Below are positions 7,871-15,843 of a stretch of 64,000 nucleotides of DNA, piece by piece. Within the stretch, counting starts at the first letter, position 1. Every line of letters starts with the position of its first letter. A program made the position numbers and the translations under genes. Below the pieces are notes generated by a model. It was not told the origin of the DNA. It was given only the letters and a program-made list of their open reading frames with translations, and searched no databases. The stretch lies in contig NZ_CP091913.1 of NCBI RefSeq assembly GCF_022063185.1, positions 3,856,001-3,920,000 on the forward strand. Direction: 5' to 3'. The DNA comes from Nostoc sp. UHCC 0870 (GTDB taxonomy: Bacteria > Cyanobacteriota > Cyanobacteriia > Cyanobacteriales > Nostocaceae).

Positions 7871-10183
7871 CTATTGCCATTCCCTATCCTCAAGTTCCTT
7901 CTGAGGCAACAATAATGTGGCTTCAATTTCCTGTCTAATAGCAGCAGTCACTTCACAATTACTATGTAGGCAATCGAGTAATAGCTGATTGGCATCGTAG
8001 TAGCGTTGCAGCACTTGCTGCTGCTCAGGGCTAAACTCCCACTGGTGATTAATATTGCGATAGTTAATGACCGTAATTTTTAACTGTTCAGCCCAGGCTG
8101 AGTAGTTCGTTTGACACCATAGCCGAAACCGTTCTTGATTTTGATGAGAATTTGGCAATTGGTCAGAGAGTTGTTGTAGAGATTTATAGAGTCCAACATC
8201 AAGAACAATACCCAAAATGTTGGAGAGAGCATCGCCACAGGCATGAATATGGGCAAAGTCCTGGCTCTTATCAATTGCACACTCCAGTAGCAGATTATCC
8301 AATGCCGCATCGAGAAACATCCCTTGGTCAAGGCTGCTGGCTAAAGCAAAGTGAGGAGCTAGGTGAGGATTCTGACTCAAGCCCAGGTAAAATGCTCGAA
8401 TTGTCGCATCTTTTGGTTGAGTAGGAATAGTACGGGATTTTTGGCTAGCCCAGGTCAAAAACTCTTGTAGATAAGGGTCTTGGGCAACCAGTGCATCAAT
8501 CTGTTGCTTCATTAACTGCACCAAAGAGTCTGCACTCCGTAGCATGGTAGCTGTCAACAAAAAGATTTCGCGCCAGTGCGGGTCAGTGATGTGACTGACC
8601 AGACCTCCCATTGCTTGCTCTAATGCCTGTAGGTTGTGGCTAGCAACGATTTTTCTTGCTGTGAAGTATTCTTGAAATGCGAGATATGAAAAAGAGAAAA
8701 TTCCCCGCGCCCGTTCTGCAAGTAGCCCATGTTGGGCTTCGATGGCTTTCAGTGCTGCTTCACTTTCTATTTGCAGTTCCTCTGCATCCATTGGCACGTT
8801 TGTCAAATTCTGAATATAGTCACCAATATATTGCTCAACGATGCGTTGCTCAAAAAAATACTGCCCTTGTTCAAATGTCACGGCTGCAATCTGACTCAAT
8901 AATTTCAGCTTTTGGGGTAATAAAAACCCCCGGTAAACCTCATCTCGTTCAACACCTCTGGCTTCATCCCATTTACCCAACAGCAGGTCTAGACCTTGCT
9001 TATAAAAGTCAGTGCGCTTAGTCGGAAATTTTTCTTGACCGTGAAACACCCAGCAGGCAAGATGCAGAAATAGGGGTGTGACGACAAGTTGGCGAAATTG
9101 CCAGTTTTCATCTAAATCTAGTTTCTGAATAAACTCAACAGACTGGGACTGACCATCTTGAGCGTTCGTCTTGGTAAAAGCCACAAACCATTTTTGAGCG
9201 AAGGCTCGGATTTGTTCTGAGGTAAATGGGGCAATTTCAACATCGGTAAAGCCTCGGAGTCTAAGTCTTTGTGCTGCTGTACGACAGGTCGCTACCAACT
9301 GATTTTTGTGATACTTATCTGAAAATCTGCGAATTTCGCTTAAGACGGCATTGCTTTGTTGGTTAAGAACTTCATCCATACCATCCAGCAAGAGCAATAC
9401 TCTGCCGGCATTTAGTAAGGTTTCTATGACTGAGACATCGGCAATGCCAGAGGTGAGGAACTCTTGGCGGATGTAGTTTAATAGGCTGAACTCGTTGTTA
9501 ATCTTAGACTCTTGGGCAAAATTTCTCAGGGTGATGAAGATTGGCACTTGATTCTCTGCAAATGCGCCTTGGTTACACTGAATGGCGAGATGTTGTAAAA
9601 AGGTGGTTTTACCTACCCCTGGTTTGCCCAGTACCCTGAGCTTGGAGTATGTTGCAACTGCCCGTATACCGGGTATATGTTTCTGGTCAACCTCACCTAA
9701 ACCAAAACGGTCAAATTCTTTGGGATCAAGGTTTTGCAGCTCCGTGATTTCTAACGACTGAAAGCTGGCAATTTCCTCCAAAATATTCACATCAATATAT
9801 ATGTCATCGATCGCAACGGGACGGCTGATGTCCAATAATTGCAAAATACCGCACTGGTCTTGAATTTTATCTAAGCGTTGCGATCGCACTTGCTGCACTA
9901 ATCTATCAATATCCAAAACAGGAGGCTGGGTGAATTCTTCTCGGTTAATAAATTCTGCCGGGGGATTAGTCGCAATCTCTCGCCAATTCAGTTCTAAGAC
10001 CGTACAAATTTCCATAAAAGTATGACGCTCAACTGGACGACCACTGAAAAACCGCCAAATTGGTTGTCTAGTTTTGATGTTGACTTCTTCTGCTAGATTC
10101 TCTTGTGTCCACCCCTTGCGAGAAAATGCTCTTTTAGCCTCTTGAATTCCTGTGAGTGATGCTTGGAGCGATCGCTTGACCAT
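7871..10183 (-). CDS. NACHT-domain NTPase with N-terminal HTH-like domain (NLR-like, possible defence protein)
   Basis: The protein has 770 residues. Residues 10-70 form an HTH-like domain (KGWTQENLA, RQPIWRFFSGRPVERHTFMEIC) of the type that precedes many cyanobacterial NACHT and NB-ARC proteins. The NACHT module follows, with Walker A GKPGVGKTT (186-194), Walker B VLLLLDGMDE (262-271), an Arg-containing ATCRT sensor, and the family motif FSYLAFQEYFTARKIV near 515-530. The C-terminal 220 residues are helical and lack recognisable LRR, WD40 or TPR repeats. STAND NTPases of this type act as oligomerising switches, and several bacterial NACHT proteins are known to protect against phage. No separate effector gene lies beside it, so the effector or sensor part would have to be within this chain. 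Confidence 0.85.
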   Translation of the reverse strand: MVKRSLQASLTGIQEAKRAFSRKGWTQENLAEEVNIKTRQPIWRFFSGRPVERHTFMEICTVLELNWREIATNPPAEFINREEFTQPPVLDIDRLVQQVRSQRLDKIQDQCGILQLLDISRPVAIDDIYIDVNILEEIASFQSLEITELQNLDPKEFDRFGLGEVDQKHIPGIRAVATYSKLRVLGKPGVGKTTFLQHLAIQCNQGAFAENQVPIFITLRNFAQESKINNEFSLLNYIRQEFLTSGIADVSVIETLLNAGRVLLLLDGMDEVLNQQSNAVLSEIRRFSDKYHKNQLVATCRTAAQRLRLRGFTDVEIAPFTSEQIRAFAQKWFVAFTKTNAQDGQSQSVEFIQKLDLDENWQFRQLVVTPLFLHLACWVFHGQEKFPTKRTDFYKQGLDLLLGKWDEARGVERDEVYRGFLLPQKLKLLSQIAAVTFEQGQYFFEQRIVEQYIGDYIQNLTNVPMDAEELQIESEAALKAIEAQHGLLAERARGIFSFSYLAFQEYFTARKIVASHNLQALEQAMGGLVSHITDPHWREIFLLTATMLRSADSLVQLMKQQIDALVAQDPYLQEFLTWASQKSRTIPTQPKDATIRAFYLGLSQNPHLAPHFALASSLDQGMFLDAALDNLLLECAIDKSQDFAHIHACGDALSNILGIVLDVGLYKSLQQLSDQLPNSHQNQERFRLWCQTNYSAWAEQLKITVINYRNINHQWEFSPEQQQVLQRYYDANQLLLDCLHSNCEVTAAIRQEIEATLLLPQKELEDREWQ

Positions 10184-10800
10184 AGGACAAAAACTTAATC
10201 ATAAAAATCAGCAAATTAAAGTTTTATGGCTCTCCTAGACTAGCTATAACAAATTAATACTTAATATCAGGTTAAATCCTTACATAGTCTGGGATTCAAG
10301 AGTAATAAAGTAAATTTTTATTAAATCCTTGATTTTATTTTGGCGAAACCTTGTTATATCAATCATTTGAGCCATTTTTTAGTGTTAATTTATCAAACCA
10401 AGTCTGGGAGAGCCAGTTTTATTAACATCTTTAATCTTAGAGTTTTTTCTATGATAGAAAATTTTCTCTTGATTAAAATTATACAAAATTCAAGAGTAAC
10501 TCTCAATTTTTTTTAACATTTGTGACAAAATCAAACACTATACATTGATCTTATACATCTCAACCTAGAGATAAGACTTAAATTCAAACATTGATATGTA
10601 ATGCTATAGAAATAGATATGCCAGATGACTTATCAATACTTACTTGCTGAAAAAGCATATTTGCATTAATAAATATCACTTCAATATGTTTTTTGTATTC
10701 AGAAAGTTTTTATCTGAAAACTGGCTAATTTTTATCTATTATATTTGTGCTAAAAATGTTAATAATGAATCGGAGTTTATTATCAATTAAAATAACTTTT
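10184..10800. other. AT-rich upstream region of the NACHT gene with inverted repeat
   Basis: There is no credible gene in these 617 bases. An imperfect inverted repeat has arms at 10227-10243 (TGGCTCTCCTAGACTAG) and 10399-10415 (CAAGTCTGGGAGAGCCA). A partial third copy of the right arm (AGTCTGGGA) lies at 10286-10294. The left arm starts about 43 bp upstream of the NACHT start codon, so these could be operator sites. The remainder is long A/T runs without a feature I can name. Confidence 0.5.
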
Positions 10801-11433
10801 TTAAGCTAAGTTTCGCAGTAACTCACTAGCCAATTGCGCGATCGCCTGCCAATTTCTCTGTATGATTAACTGTTTGGGAAATAACTCCCCACTCAAGCCA
10901 ACAGCAACAGCACCAGCTTGGATCAGTTCTTGAGCATTTTCTAGGGTGACTCCCCCTGTGGGAATTAAGGGAATATGACCGAGTGGCCCTTGCAAACTCT
11001 TAATGTAGCTAGCACCTCCCACCGCTTGTACAGGAAAGACTTTCACACAGCTAGCACCATAAGACCACGCCGTAATAATTTCGGTCGGGGTGAGTGCGCC
11101 AGGGATAATTGGTGTATCTTGAGCTACTGCTGCTTGAATCATGGCAGGATCAACATGGGGTGTGAAGAGAAATTGCGCCCCAACAGCGATCGCCTCTTGC
11201 AACTGCTGTACATTAAATAATGTCCCCGTCCCAATGGTACATTCGGGTAATTTGCTGCGTAGGTGCGTAATTAATTCGCCGGCGCGATCGCTATTCCAGG
11301 TAATTTCAATCAGTTTCATCCCCCCATCTGCTACAGCCAAAGCCATTTCCAGTCCTAATTCCAGCTTTGGTGCGCGAATAACTGCAAGCGATCGCTGTTG
11401 TTGCAACTGTGATAACCAAACCTGATTAGACAT
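10801..11433 (-). CDS. eda: KDPG/KHG aldolase (2-keto-3-deoxy-6-phosphogluconate aldolase)
   Basis: This class I aldolase of about 210 residues cleaves 2-keto-3-deoxy-6-phosphogluconate to pyruvate and glyceraldehyde 3-phosphate, the last step of the Entner-Doudoroff route used by many cyanobacteria. The general base is in EITWNS and the Schiff-base Lys in CVKVFPVQAVGG. The phosphate-binding loop IPTGGVTLENA and the AVGLSGELF segment are present. The length fits the family. The start is the ATG at 11433 (MSNQVWLSQL); a TTG five codons upstream is less likely. The gene is single, divergent from the pseudogene at 11504. Confidence 0.92.
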   Translation of the reverse strand: MSNQVWLSQLQQQRSLAVIRAPKLELGLEMALAVADGGMKLIEITWNSDRAGELITHLRSKLPECTIGTGTLFNVQQLQEAIAVGAQFLFTPHVDPAMIQAAVAQDTPIIPGALTPTEIITAWSYGASCVKVFPVQAVGGASYIKSLQGPLGHIPLIPTGGVTLENAQELIQAGAVAVGLSGELFPKQLIIQRNWQAIAQLASELLRNLA

Positions 11434-11503
11434 TTCGATATTTCCCAAAGTTTCTGGCTGTTTTAAGGATGCAGAATTTGCATTTTAGCTGTTCAGCCCC
11501 TAG

Positions 11504-12193
11504 ATAGGTCATCAACTAGCAGCAGATGAGTTTTTCTCTGCTGTGCAGAACGCTCGATTAGTTAAAAATGCCGAGGCTTACTATCGCTCAATGTTTAGTG
11601 GGCGAGTTTCATCATGGAATATTCGCGATCGCCATATGGCAGAAATGCTAGAACAGCTAGTTGAACATTTAGATCAACGAGGAACACCCAGCAAAGTCGT
11701 TGTTTGGGAGCATAATTCCCACCTAGGAGACGCAAGAGCCACAGATATGGGAAAACTGGGTGAAGTAAATGTGGGTCAATTAGTACGCGATCGCTACGGA
11801 CAAGATGCAGTGCTAATAGGGTTTAGCACCTACACAGGAACAGTCACAGCCGCTTCTGATTGGGGCGGAACAACGGAACTTAAGCAAGTGCGTTCCGCTT
11901 TACCAGGTAGTTATGAAGCCCTATTCCATCAAACAGGAATACCACAATTTTTGCTTTTGTTGTGGGATAATAATCCGGCTATTACTAGTCTGAGAGAACC
12001 AAGATTAGAAAGAGCAATTGGTGTCATTTACCAACCCGAAACCGAGCGTATCAGTCACTATTTTTATGCTTGTCTTCCCGATCAATTTGATGCGGTGATT
12101 CACATTGATGATACTAGGGGAGTCGAACCCCTAGACAGGACTGCTTACTGGGAAATGGGCGAAGCACCAGAGACTTTTCCTTCAGCTCTTTAG
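11504..12193 (+). pseudogene. Erythromycin esterase-like protein, 5'-truncated remnant
   Basis: The frame encodes the C-terminal half of an erythromycin-esterase-family protein (family length about 400-450 residues). Recognisable parts are QNARLVKNAEAYYR, RDRHMAEML, VVVWEHNSHLGDA and the C-terminal barrel segment. Family-like coding (HQLAADEFFSAVQNAR) continues upstream of the first possible GTG start (11543) as far as an in-frame TAG at 11501-11503. No N-terminal half with the catalytic His/Glu residues is found upstream, which is occupied by the divergent aldolase gene. I therefore read it as a decayed fragment and not a functional gene. A short GTG-initiated product of 216 residues is still possible. 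Confidence 0.7.
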
Positions 12194-12194
12194 G

Positions 12195-12232
12195 GATTAG
12201 GGACTGGGGACTGGGGACTGGGGACTGGGAAA
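12195..12232. repeat. STRR array (GGGGACT units)
   Basis: About four GGGGACT heptamers lie directly after the stop codon of the esterase remnant. The same unit family is found at 17022-17095 and 41240-41296. Confidence 0.9.
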
Positions 12233-12282
12233 AGATAATTTGTGCTAATTACATTAGATTTTGGATTTTGAATTGATTAGAT

Positions 12283-12465
12283 ATGCCAATGACGACGGAG
12301 TTTAAAGATTATTACGCAATTCTAGGTGTAAATAAAAATGCTACACCAGAGGAAATTAAACGAGCATACCGCGTTAGATATCAAAACCCAGAAGTAGGCT
12401 CAATCTTTTTCAATGATGGGACAAATTGTAGTGTGAGCATTATCAGGTTTGATTTCCCAACCTGA
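12283..12465 (+). pseudogene. DnaJ J-domain fragment, truncated
   Basis: The first 30 residues closely match the intact DnaJ encoded at 20416-21417: FKDYYAILGVNKNATPEEIK here against FKDYYTILGVSKTASQEDIK there. After AYR the similarity stops, before the HPD tripeptide needed to stimulate DnaK. The remaining frame runs antisense into the 3' end of the merR gene. The break near 12372 is therefore the junction between a former dnaJ gene and the metal cassette. The fragment cannot work as a co-chaperone. Confidence 0.75.
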
Positions 12466-12813
12466 AAGTAGTCCTTCTAACTCTTGTTTGAGAATTAGTA
12501 ATTGTTGAATTTGTTCTTCAATGTCTTTGACTTTATCTTCCAACTTAGTTTTTATGTGTTCACAAGGTAATTCTCCTGCATCGTGAACTTGCAAAAATTC
12601 TTTAATTTCTGATAATGTCAAACCCAAACTTTGAGCGCGTTTAATAAAATGTAACCGCGCTAAAACATCAGCTTTAAATAATCTAAACCCACCCTCAGTT
12701 CTGCCTGATGATGTAAGTAAACCGAGTTCTTCATAGTAACGAATAGTTTTAATCGGAACGCCACTTTCCTTGGCAACTAACCCAATCAGTTTTGATTCTT
12801 CTTGGACTAACAT
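12400..12813 (-). CDS. MerR-family metal-responsive transcriptional regulator
   Basis: This 137-residue protein has an N-terminal winged helix of MerR type (IGLVAKESGVPIKTIRYYEELGLL, then GGFRLF) and a dimerisation helix. Likely metal ligands are Cys in ELPCEHIK, at the position of MerR Cys79, and Cys/His in AHTTICPII near the C-terminus. It follows the Cu-ATPase and a small membrane protein on the same strand, and a MerR-type dyad promoter precedes the ATPase. It probably activates that operon by untwisting the long-spacer promoter when metal binds. The metal cannot be fixed from sequence; copper is inferred from the ATPase. Confidence 0.88.
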   Translation of the reverse strand: MLVQEESKLIGLVAKESGVPIKTIRYYEELGLLTSSGRTEGGFRLFKADVLARLHFIKRAQSLGLTLSEIKEFLQVHDAGELPCEHIKTKLEDKVKDIEEQIQQLLILKQELEGLLSGWEIKPDNAHTTICPIIEKD

Positions 12814-12839
12814 AATACTGTAACCCTTGATAAAAGTTT

Positions 12840-13067
12840 TTAGGACTTAGGTTTACTCAAAAGAAACCACCATAATTCCAACCCCATTAACCCAAGTCCA
12901 CCGATTGTCACAGCAGCTTTAATTGGTAGTGATTGTTCAATTTGGCGGAATTGAGTTGTTGACACTTCATGGTTATGATTTATTTCTGCGAGTGCTTGAT
13001 TGTTAGCTAAACCAAACATCAATCCCCAAGTTGCTAAACTGGCAAGAATTATTTTTCTATTCAACAT
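12840..13067 (-). CDS. Small secreted or membrane protein in the Cu-ATPase operon
   Basis: The 75-residue product begins with a signal-like helix (ILASLATWGLMFGLANNQALA). A short polar segment with HNH (possible metal ligands) follows, then a second hydrophobic helix (AAVTIGGLGLMGLELWWFLL). The start at 13067 has an AGGAG about nine bases upstream that overlaps the end of the ATPase gene, so translation is likely coupled. A longer frame to 13124 overlaps the ATPase and lacks a better start. I do not recognise the family; the operon suggests a role in metal export. Confidence 0.7.
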   Translation of the reverse strand: MLNRKIILASLATWGLMFGLANNQALAEINHNHEVSTTQFRQIEQSLPIKAAVTIGGLGLMGLELWWFLLSKPKS

Positions 13068-13080
13068 TTTAGTCTTACTC

Positions 13081-15420
13081 CTATAAAATTGCTTTAGGCT
13101 GAAATTTACGCAGACGTAGGGCATTAGTCACTACTGACACCGAGCTAAATGCCATTGCTGCACCAGCAATGATGGGGTTAAGTAACCACCCGAAAATAGG
13201 AAAGAGAATCCCAGCAGCAATAGGAATGCCCGCAACGTTGTAAATAAAGGCGAAAAATAGGTTTTGTCGAATGTTGTGTATTGTGGCGCGGCTGAGTTGA
13301 ATAGCTGTAACAATACCTTGCAAATCACCAGAGATTAGAGTAATGTCACTAGCAGCGATCGCAACATCTGTACCAGTCCCAATTGCAATACCCACATCAG
13401 CTTGAGCTAAAGCAGGCGCATCATTTATCCCATCCCCAACCATCGCCACAATTGAATGCTGAGTGCTGTTTTTTCCCCTGCTCCCCTGCTCCCCTGCTCC
13501 CTTGCTCCCTACCCCCTGCTCCCTACTCCCCCGCTTCTCAAATTGCAGCAACTTAACCACCTCTGCCTTTTGCTCAGGACGGACTTCTGCTAACACGCGC
13601 TTGATACCAACTTCACGGGCGATGCTTTCGGCTGTGCGGGGGTTGTCGCCTGTTAGCATTATGACTTCTAAGCCAAGTTTTTCTAAGGCTTGCACAGCTT
13701 GAACAGAAGTAGGTTTAATCGCATCAGCAATTCCCATCAATGCTTGCATTTCTCCGTTTACTGCTAGCCAAAAGGCAGTTTTACCAAGGTATTCCAAACG
13801 TTCTTTATCTTGTTGCAAAGCTTGGGTGTTAATTGCCAATTCTTCCATCCAGCGTTGTGTACCGATTTGTACAAGATTGTCATTTACAATACCTTGAACT
13901 CCACTCCCTGCAACTGCTGCAAAATCCCTGACTTCTGCTAATTTGACTTCCTGAGATTGGGCGTATCTGACAACCGCCTCTGCTAGCGGGTGTTCAGAAT
14001 TGCGTTCTACGGCTGCGGCTAGTTGTAATAGCTTAATTTCGTTGCTGTTAGCTGTGCCGTTAACTGTGAGAAAATCTGTAACTGTGGGTTTTCCCTCGGT
14101 AATTGTGCCTGTTTTGTCTAAAACAATGATTTTGGTTTTGTGTGCCAGTTCTAAACTTTCCGCACCCTTAATTAAAATGCCGTTTTCTGCACCTTTACCT
14201 GTACCCACCATCACAGAGGTTGGTGTAGCTAAACCCAAAGCACAGGGACAAGCGATAATTAACACCCCTACTGTAGTCATCAACGCCAAGGTAATGTTAC
14301 CAGTGCTGTTAAACCAAATTATAAAGGTAAGGAGAGCGATCGCCATCACTGCCGGCACAAACCAACCCGTAACTTGGTCTGCTAGTCTTTGAATAGGAGC
14401 TTTAGAACCTTGTGCTTGCTGCACTAACTGCACAATCTGCGCCAGTACAGTATCCTTACCTACCCGTGTAGCTCGAAATTGGAAACTTCCAGTTTTATTG
14501 ATAGTCGCGCCAATTACCTCATCCCCTGACTGCTTTTTCACAGGTAAACTTTCCCCTGTCACCATCGCTTCATCAACTGTAGATGCACCGTTAATTACTT
14601 CCCCATCCACAGGAATCTTTTCCCCAGGACGAACTAGCACCACATCACCAATCTGCACTTGGGCAATTGGCACATCTATTTCTTGTCCATTGCGAATCAA
14701 CCGCGCTGTTTTAGGTTGCAACCCAATTAATTTACGGATGGCTTCTGAGGTTTGACTTTTGGCGCGATGCTCAAATAACCGTCCTAATAAGATTAAGGTA
14801 ATGACAATTACAGCAGTTTCATAATATACATCTGCCATCAACCCCTGACTGATGAAAAAACCAGGAAATATCGTAGGGAAGAGAGAATAAAAATATGCTG
14901 CACTTGTACCTAAAGCTATCAATGTATCCATTGTGGCGTTATGACGTTTGAAAGCTTTCCAGGCGTTGAGATAGAATTTTTGACCACACCAGAACTGTAC
15001 AGGTGTAGTTAAGATTAATTGCAGCCAAGGGTTATGCAGCCATGCGGGAATGAAAGGTAGGTGTAAGCCTGTCATCATTGGTAATGAACCAATGAACAGC
15101 ACAATACTAATAATTCCCCCTACTATCAACTTTTGCTGTAAATCCCGTAACTCCTGCTGGCGATGTCTCTTGTCCTCATCATCTTCCCCTGTCATCAAGG
15201 TTTCTTCCTGCAATGGATAAGCAGAGTAACCGGCTGCACTCACCGCATTTTGGATAGTTTGTAAATCCGTCTTTTTGGCATCATATTTAATTGTTGCCTG
15301 TTCTGCCCCAAAGTTAACGCTACATTCCCCAACCCCAGGAATAGCAACAATAGCATCTTCAATATTTTTGGCACAAGCCGCGCAACTCATCCCGCGCAGT
15401 TTCAATGTGGCATTATCCAT
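13081..15420 (-). CDS. copA: Cu(I)-exporting P1B-type ATPase
   Basis: The protein exports monovalent copper across a membrane using ATP. It has one N-terminal metal-binding domain (GMSCAACAKNIE), the transmembrane CPC motif (ACPCALGLATP), the phosphorylation site DKTGT, MLTGDN and GDGINDAPAL. The last two helices carry YN (AFIYNVAGIP) and MAFSSVS, the P1B-1 copper signature. The ATG at 15420 is chosen because the frame upstream runs through the MerR-type promoter; ATG 15435 is an alternative. A heptamer-repeat insertion of about 28 residues sits between LLQFE and IVAMVGDG in the phosphorylation domain, a place where homologues have only a short loop. Confidence 0.92.
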   Translation of the reverse strand: MDNATLKLRGMSCAACAKNIEDAIVAIPGVGECSVNFGAEQATIKYDAKKTDLQTIQNAVSAAGYSAYPLQEETLMTGEDDEDKRHRQQELRDLQQKLIVGGIISIVLFIGSLPMMTGLHLPFIPAWLHNPWLQLILTTPVQFWCGQKFYLNAWKAFKRHNATMDTLIALGTSAAYFYSLFPTIFPGFFISQGLMADVYYETAVIVITLILLGRLFEHRAKSQTSEAIRKLIGLQPKTARLIRNGQEIDVPIAQVQIGDVVLVRPGEKIPVDGEVINGASTVDEAMVTGESLPVKKQSGDEVIGATINKTGSFQFRATRVGKDTVLAQIVQLVQQAQGSKAPIQRLADQVTGWFVPAVMAIALLTFIIWFNSTGNITLALMTTVGVLIIACPCALGLATPTSVMVGTGKGAENGILIKGAESLELAHKTKIIVLDKTGTITEGKPTVTDFLTVNGTANSNEIKLLQLAAAVERNSEHPLAEAVVRYAQSQEVKLAEVRDFAAVAGSGVQGIVNDNLVQIGTQRWMEELAINTQALQQDKERLEYLGKTAFWLAVNGEMQALMGIADAIKPTSVQAVQALEKLGLEVIMLTGDNPRTAESIAREVGIKRVLAEVRPEQKAEVVKLLQFEKRGSREQGVGSKGAGEQGSRGKNSTQHSIVAMVGDGINDAPALAQADVGIAIGTGTDVAIAASDITLISGDLQGIVTAIQLSRATIHNIRQNLFFAFIYNVAGIPIAAGILFPIFGWLLNPIIAGAAMAFSSVSVVTNALRLRKFQPKAIL
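13456..13540. repeat. STRR array inside the Cu-ATPase gene
   Basis: CCCCTGCT / CCCTTGCT / CCCTACT-type units flanked by a CTGAGTGCT piece are read in frame on the minus strand as a Gly/Ser/Glu/Gln/Lys-rich peptide with GAGEQG and SREQG units. The peptide lies just before the GDGIND motif. Confidence 0.9.
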
Positions 15421-15448
15421 AATTAGTAACCCCATTGGTATAGCTTCA

Positions 15449-15480
15449 TCTTGAATCCTCCAGTCAACTGGAGAGTCAAG
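15449..15480 (-). promoter_or_regulatory. MerR-type dyad promoter of the Cu-ATPase operon
   Basis: Read on the minus strand, a TTGACT -35 element is followed by a near-perfect dyad (CTCCAGT TG ACTGGAG). A -10-like element lies about 19-20 bp from the -35, the over-long spacing typical of MerR-regulated promoters (ZntR, CueR). It ends about 30 bp before the chosen start codon and is the likely target of the regulator at 12400-12813. Confidence 0.75.
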
Positions 15481-15588
15481 CCCTTTGGGGAACAAATTAA
15501 ATATTAAGTAGGGTTGCAAAAACTAATTGCAAATCAGACTAGTCAAAAAAAGATTTGTCTGCTACACTAAGAAATGTGTGAAAAACAC

Positions 15589-15662
15589 GGCTCAGTAGCT
15601 CAGTTGGTTAGAGCACGGGACTCATAAGCCTGGGGTCGTTGGTTCAACTCCGACCTGAGCCA
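15589..15662 (+). tRNA. tRNA-Met (anticodon CAT)
   Basis: A 74-nt cloverleaf with acceptor stem GGCTCAG/CTGAGCC, D arm GCTC..GAGC, anticodon loop CTCATAA, and T arm GTTGG-TTCAACT-CCGAC, with discriminator A. The CCA end is not encoded. The innermost anticodon-stem pair appears to be A-G, a mismatch. CAT could also be read as tRNA-Ile2 (lysidine-modified), but I favour elongator Met. Confidence 0.9.
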
Positions 15663-15843
15663 TTTTGTAAGTAATAAGTAAAAAGTTATGAGTGCTGAGT
15701 AAGCATCAGATACTGTGTCTGAGCATACCTCATATATCCATGTTTTAGTACCTTGAATAAACTGGGTGTAGGAAGAGATATCTATGGTATCTGAGGAGAA
15801 AACTTTACTCATCACTCATCACTCAGCACTCAGCACTTATCAC

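Noticed and set aside
13131..13328. Minus-strand frame inside the Cu-ATPase gene
   Set aside because: Out-of-frame shadow of the conserved ATPase C-terminus.
15421..15519. 33-codon N-terminal extension of the Cu-ATPase
   Set aside because: It contains the MerR-type promoter and no conserved residues.
15589..15662. tRNA gene as an att site for the metal cassette
   Set aside because: No duplicate of the tRNA 3' end was seen at the other boundary near 12372, and no integrase gene is present.
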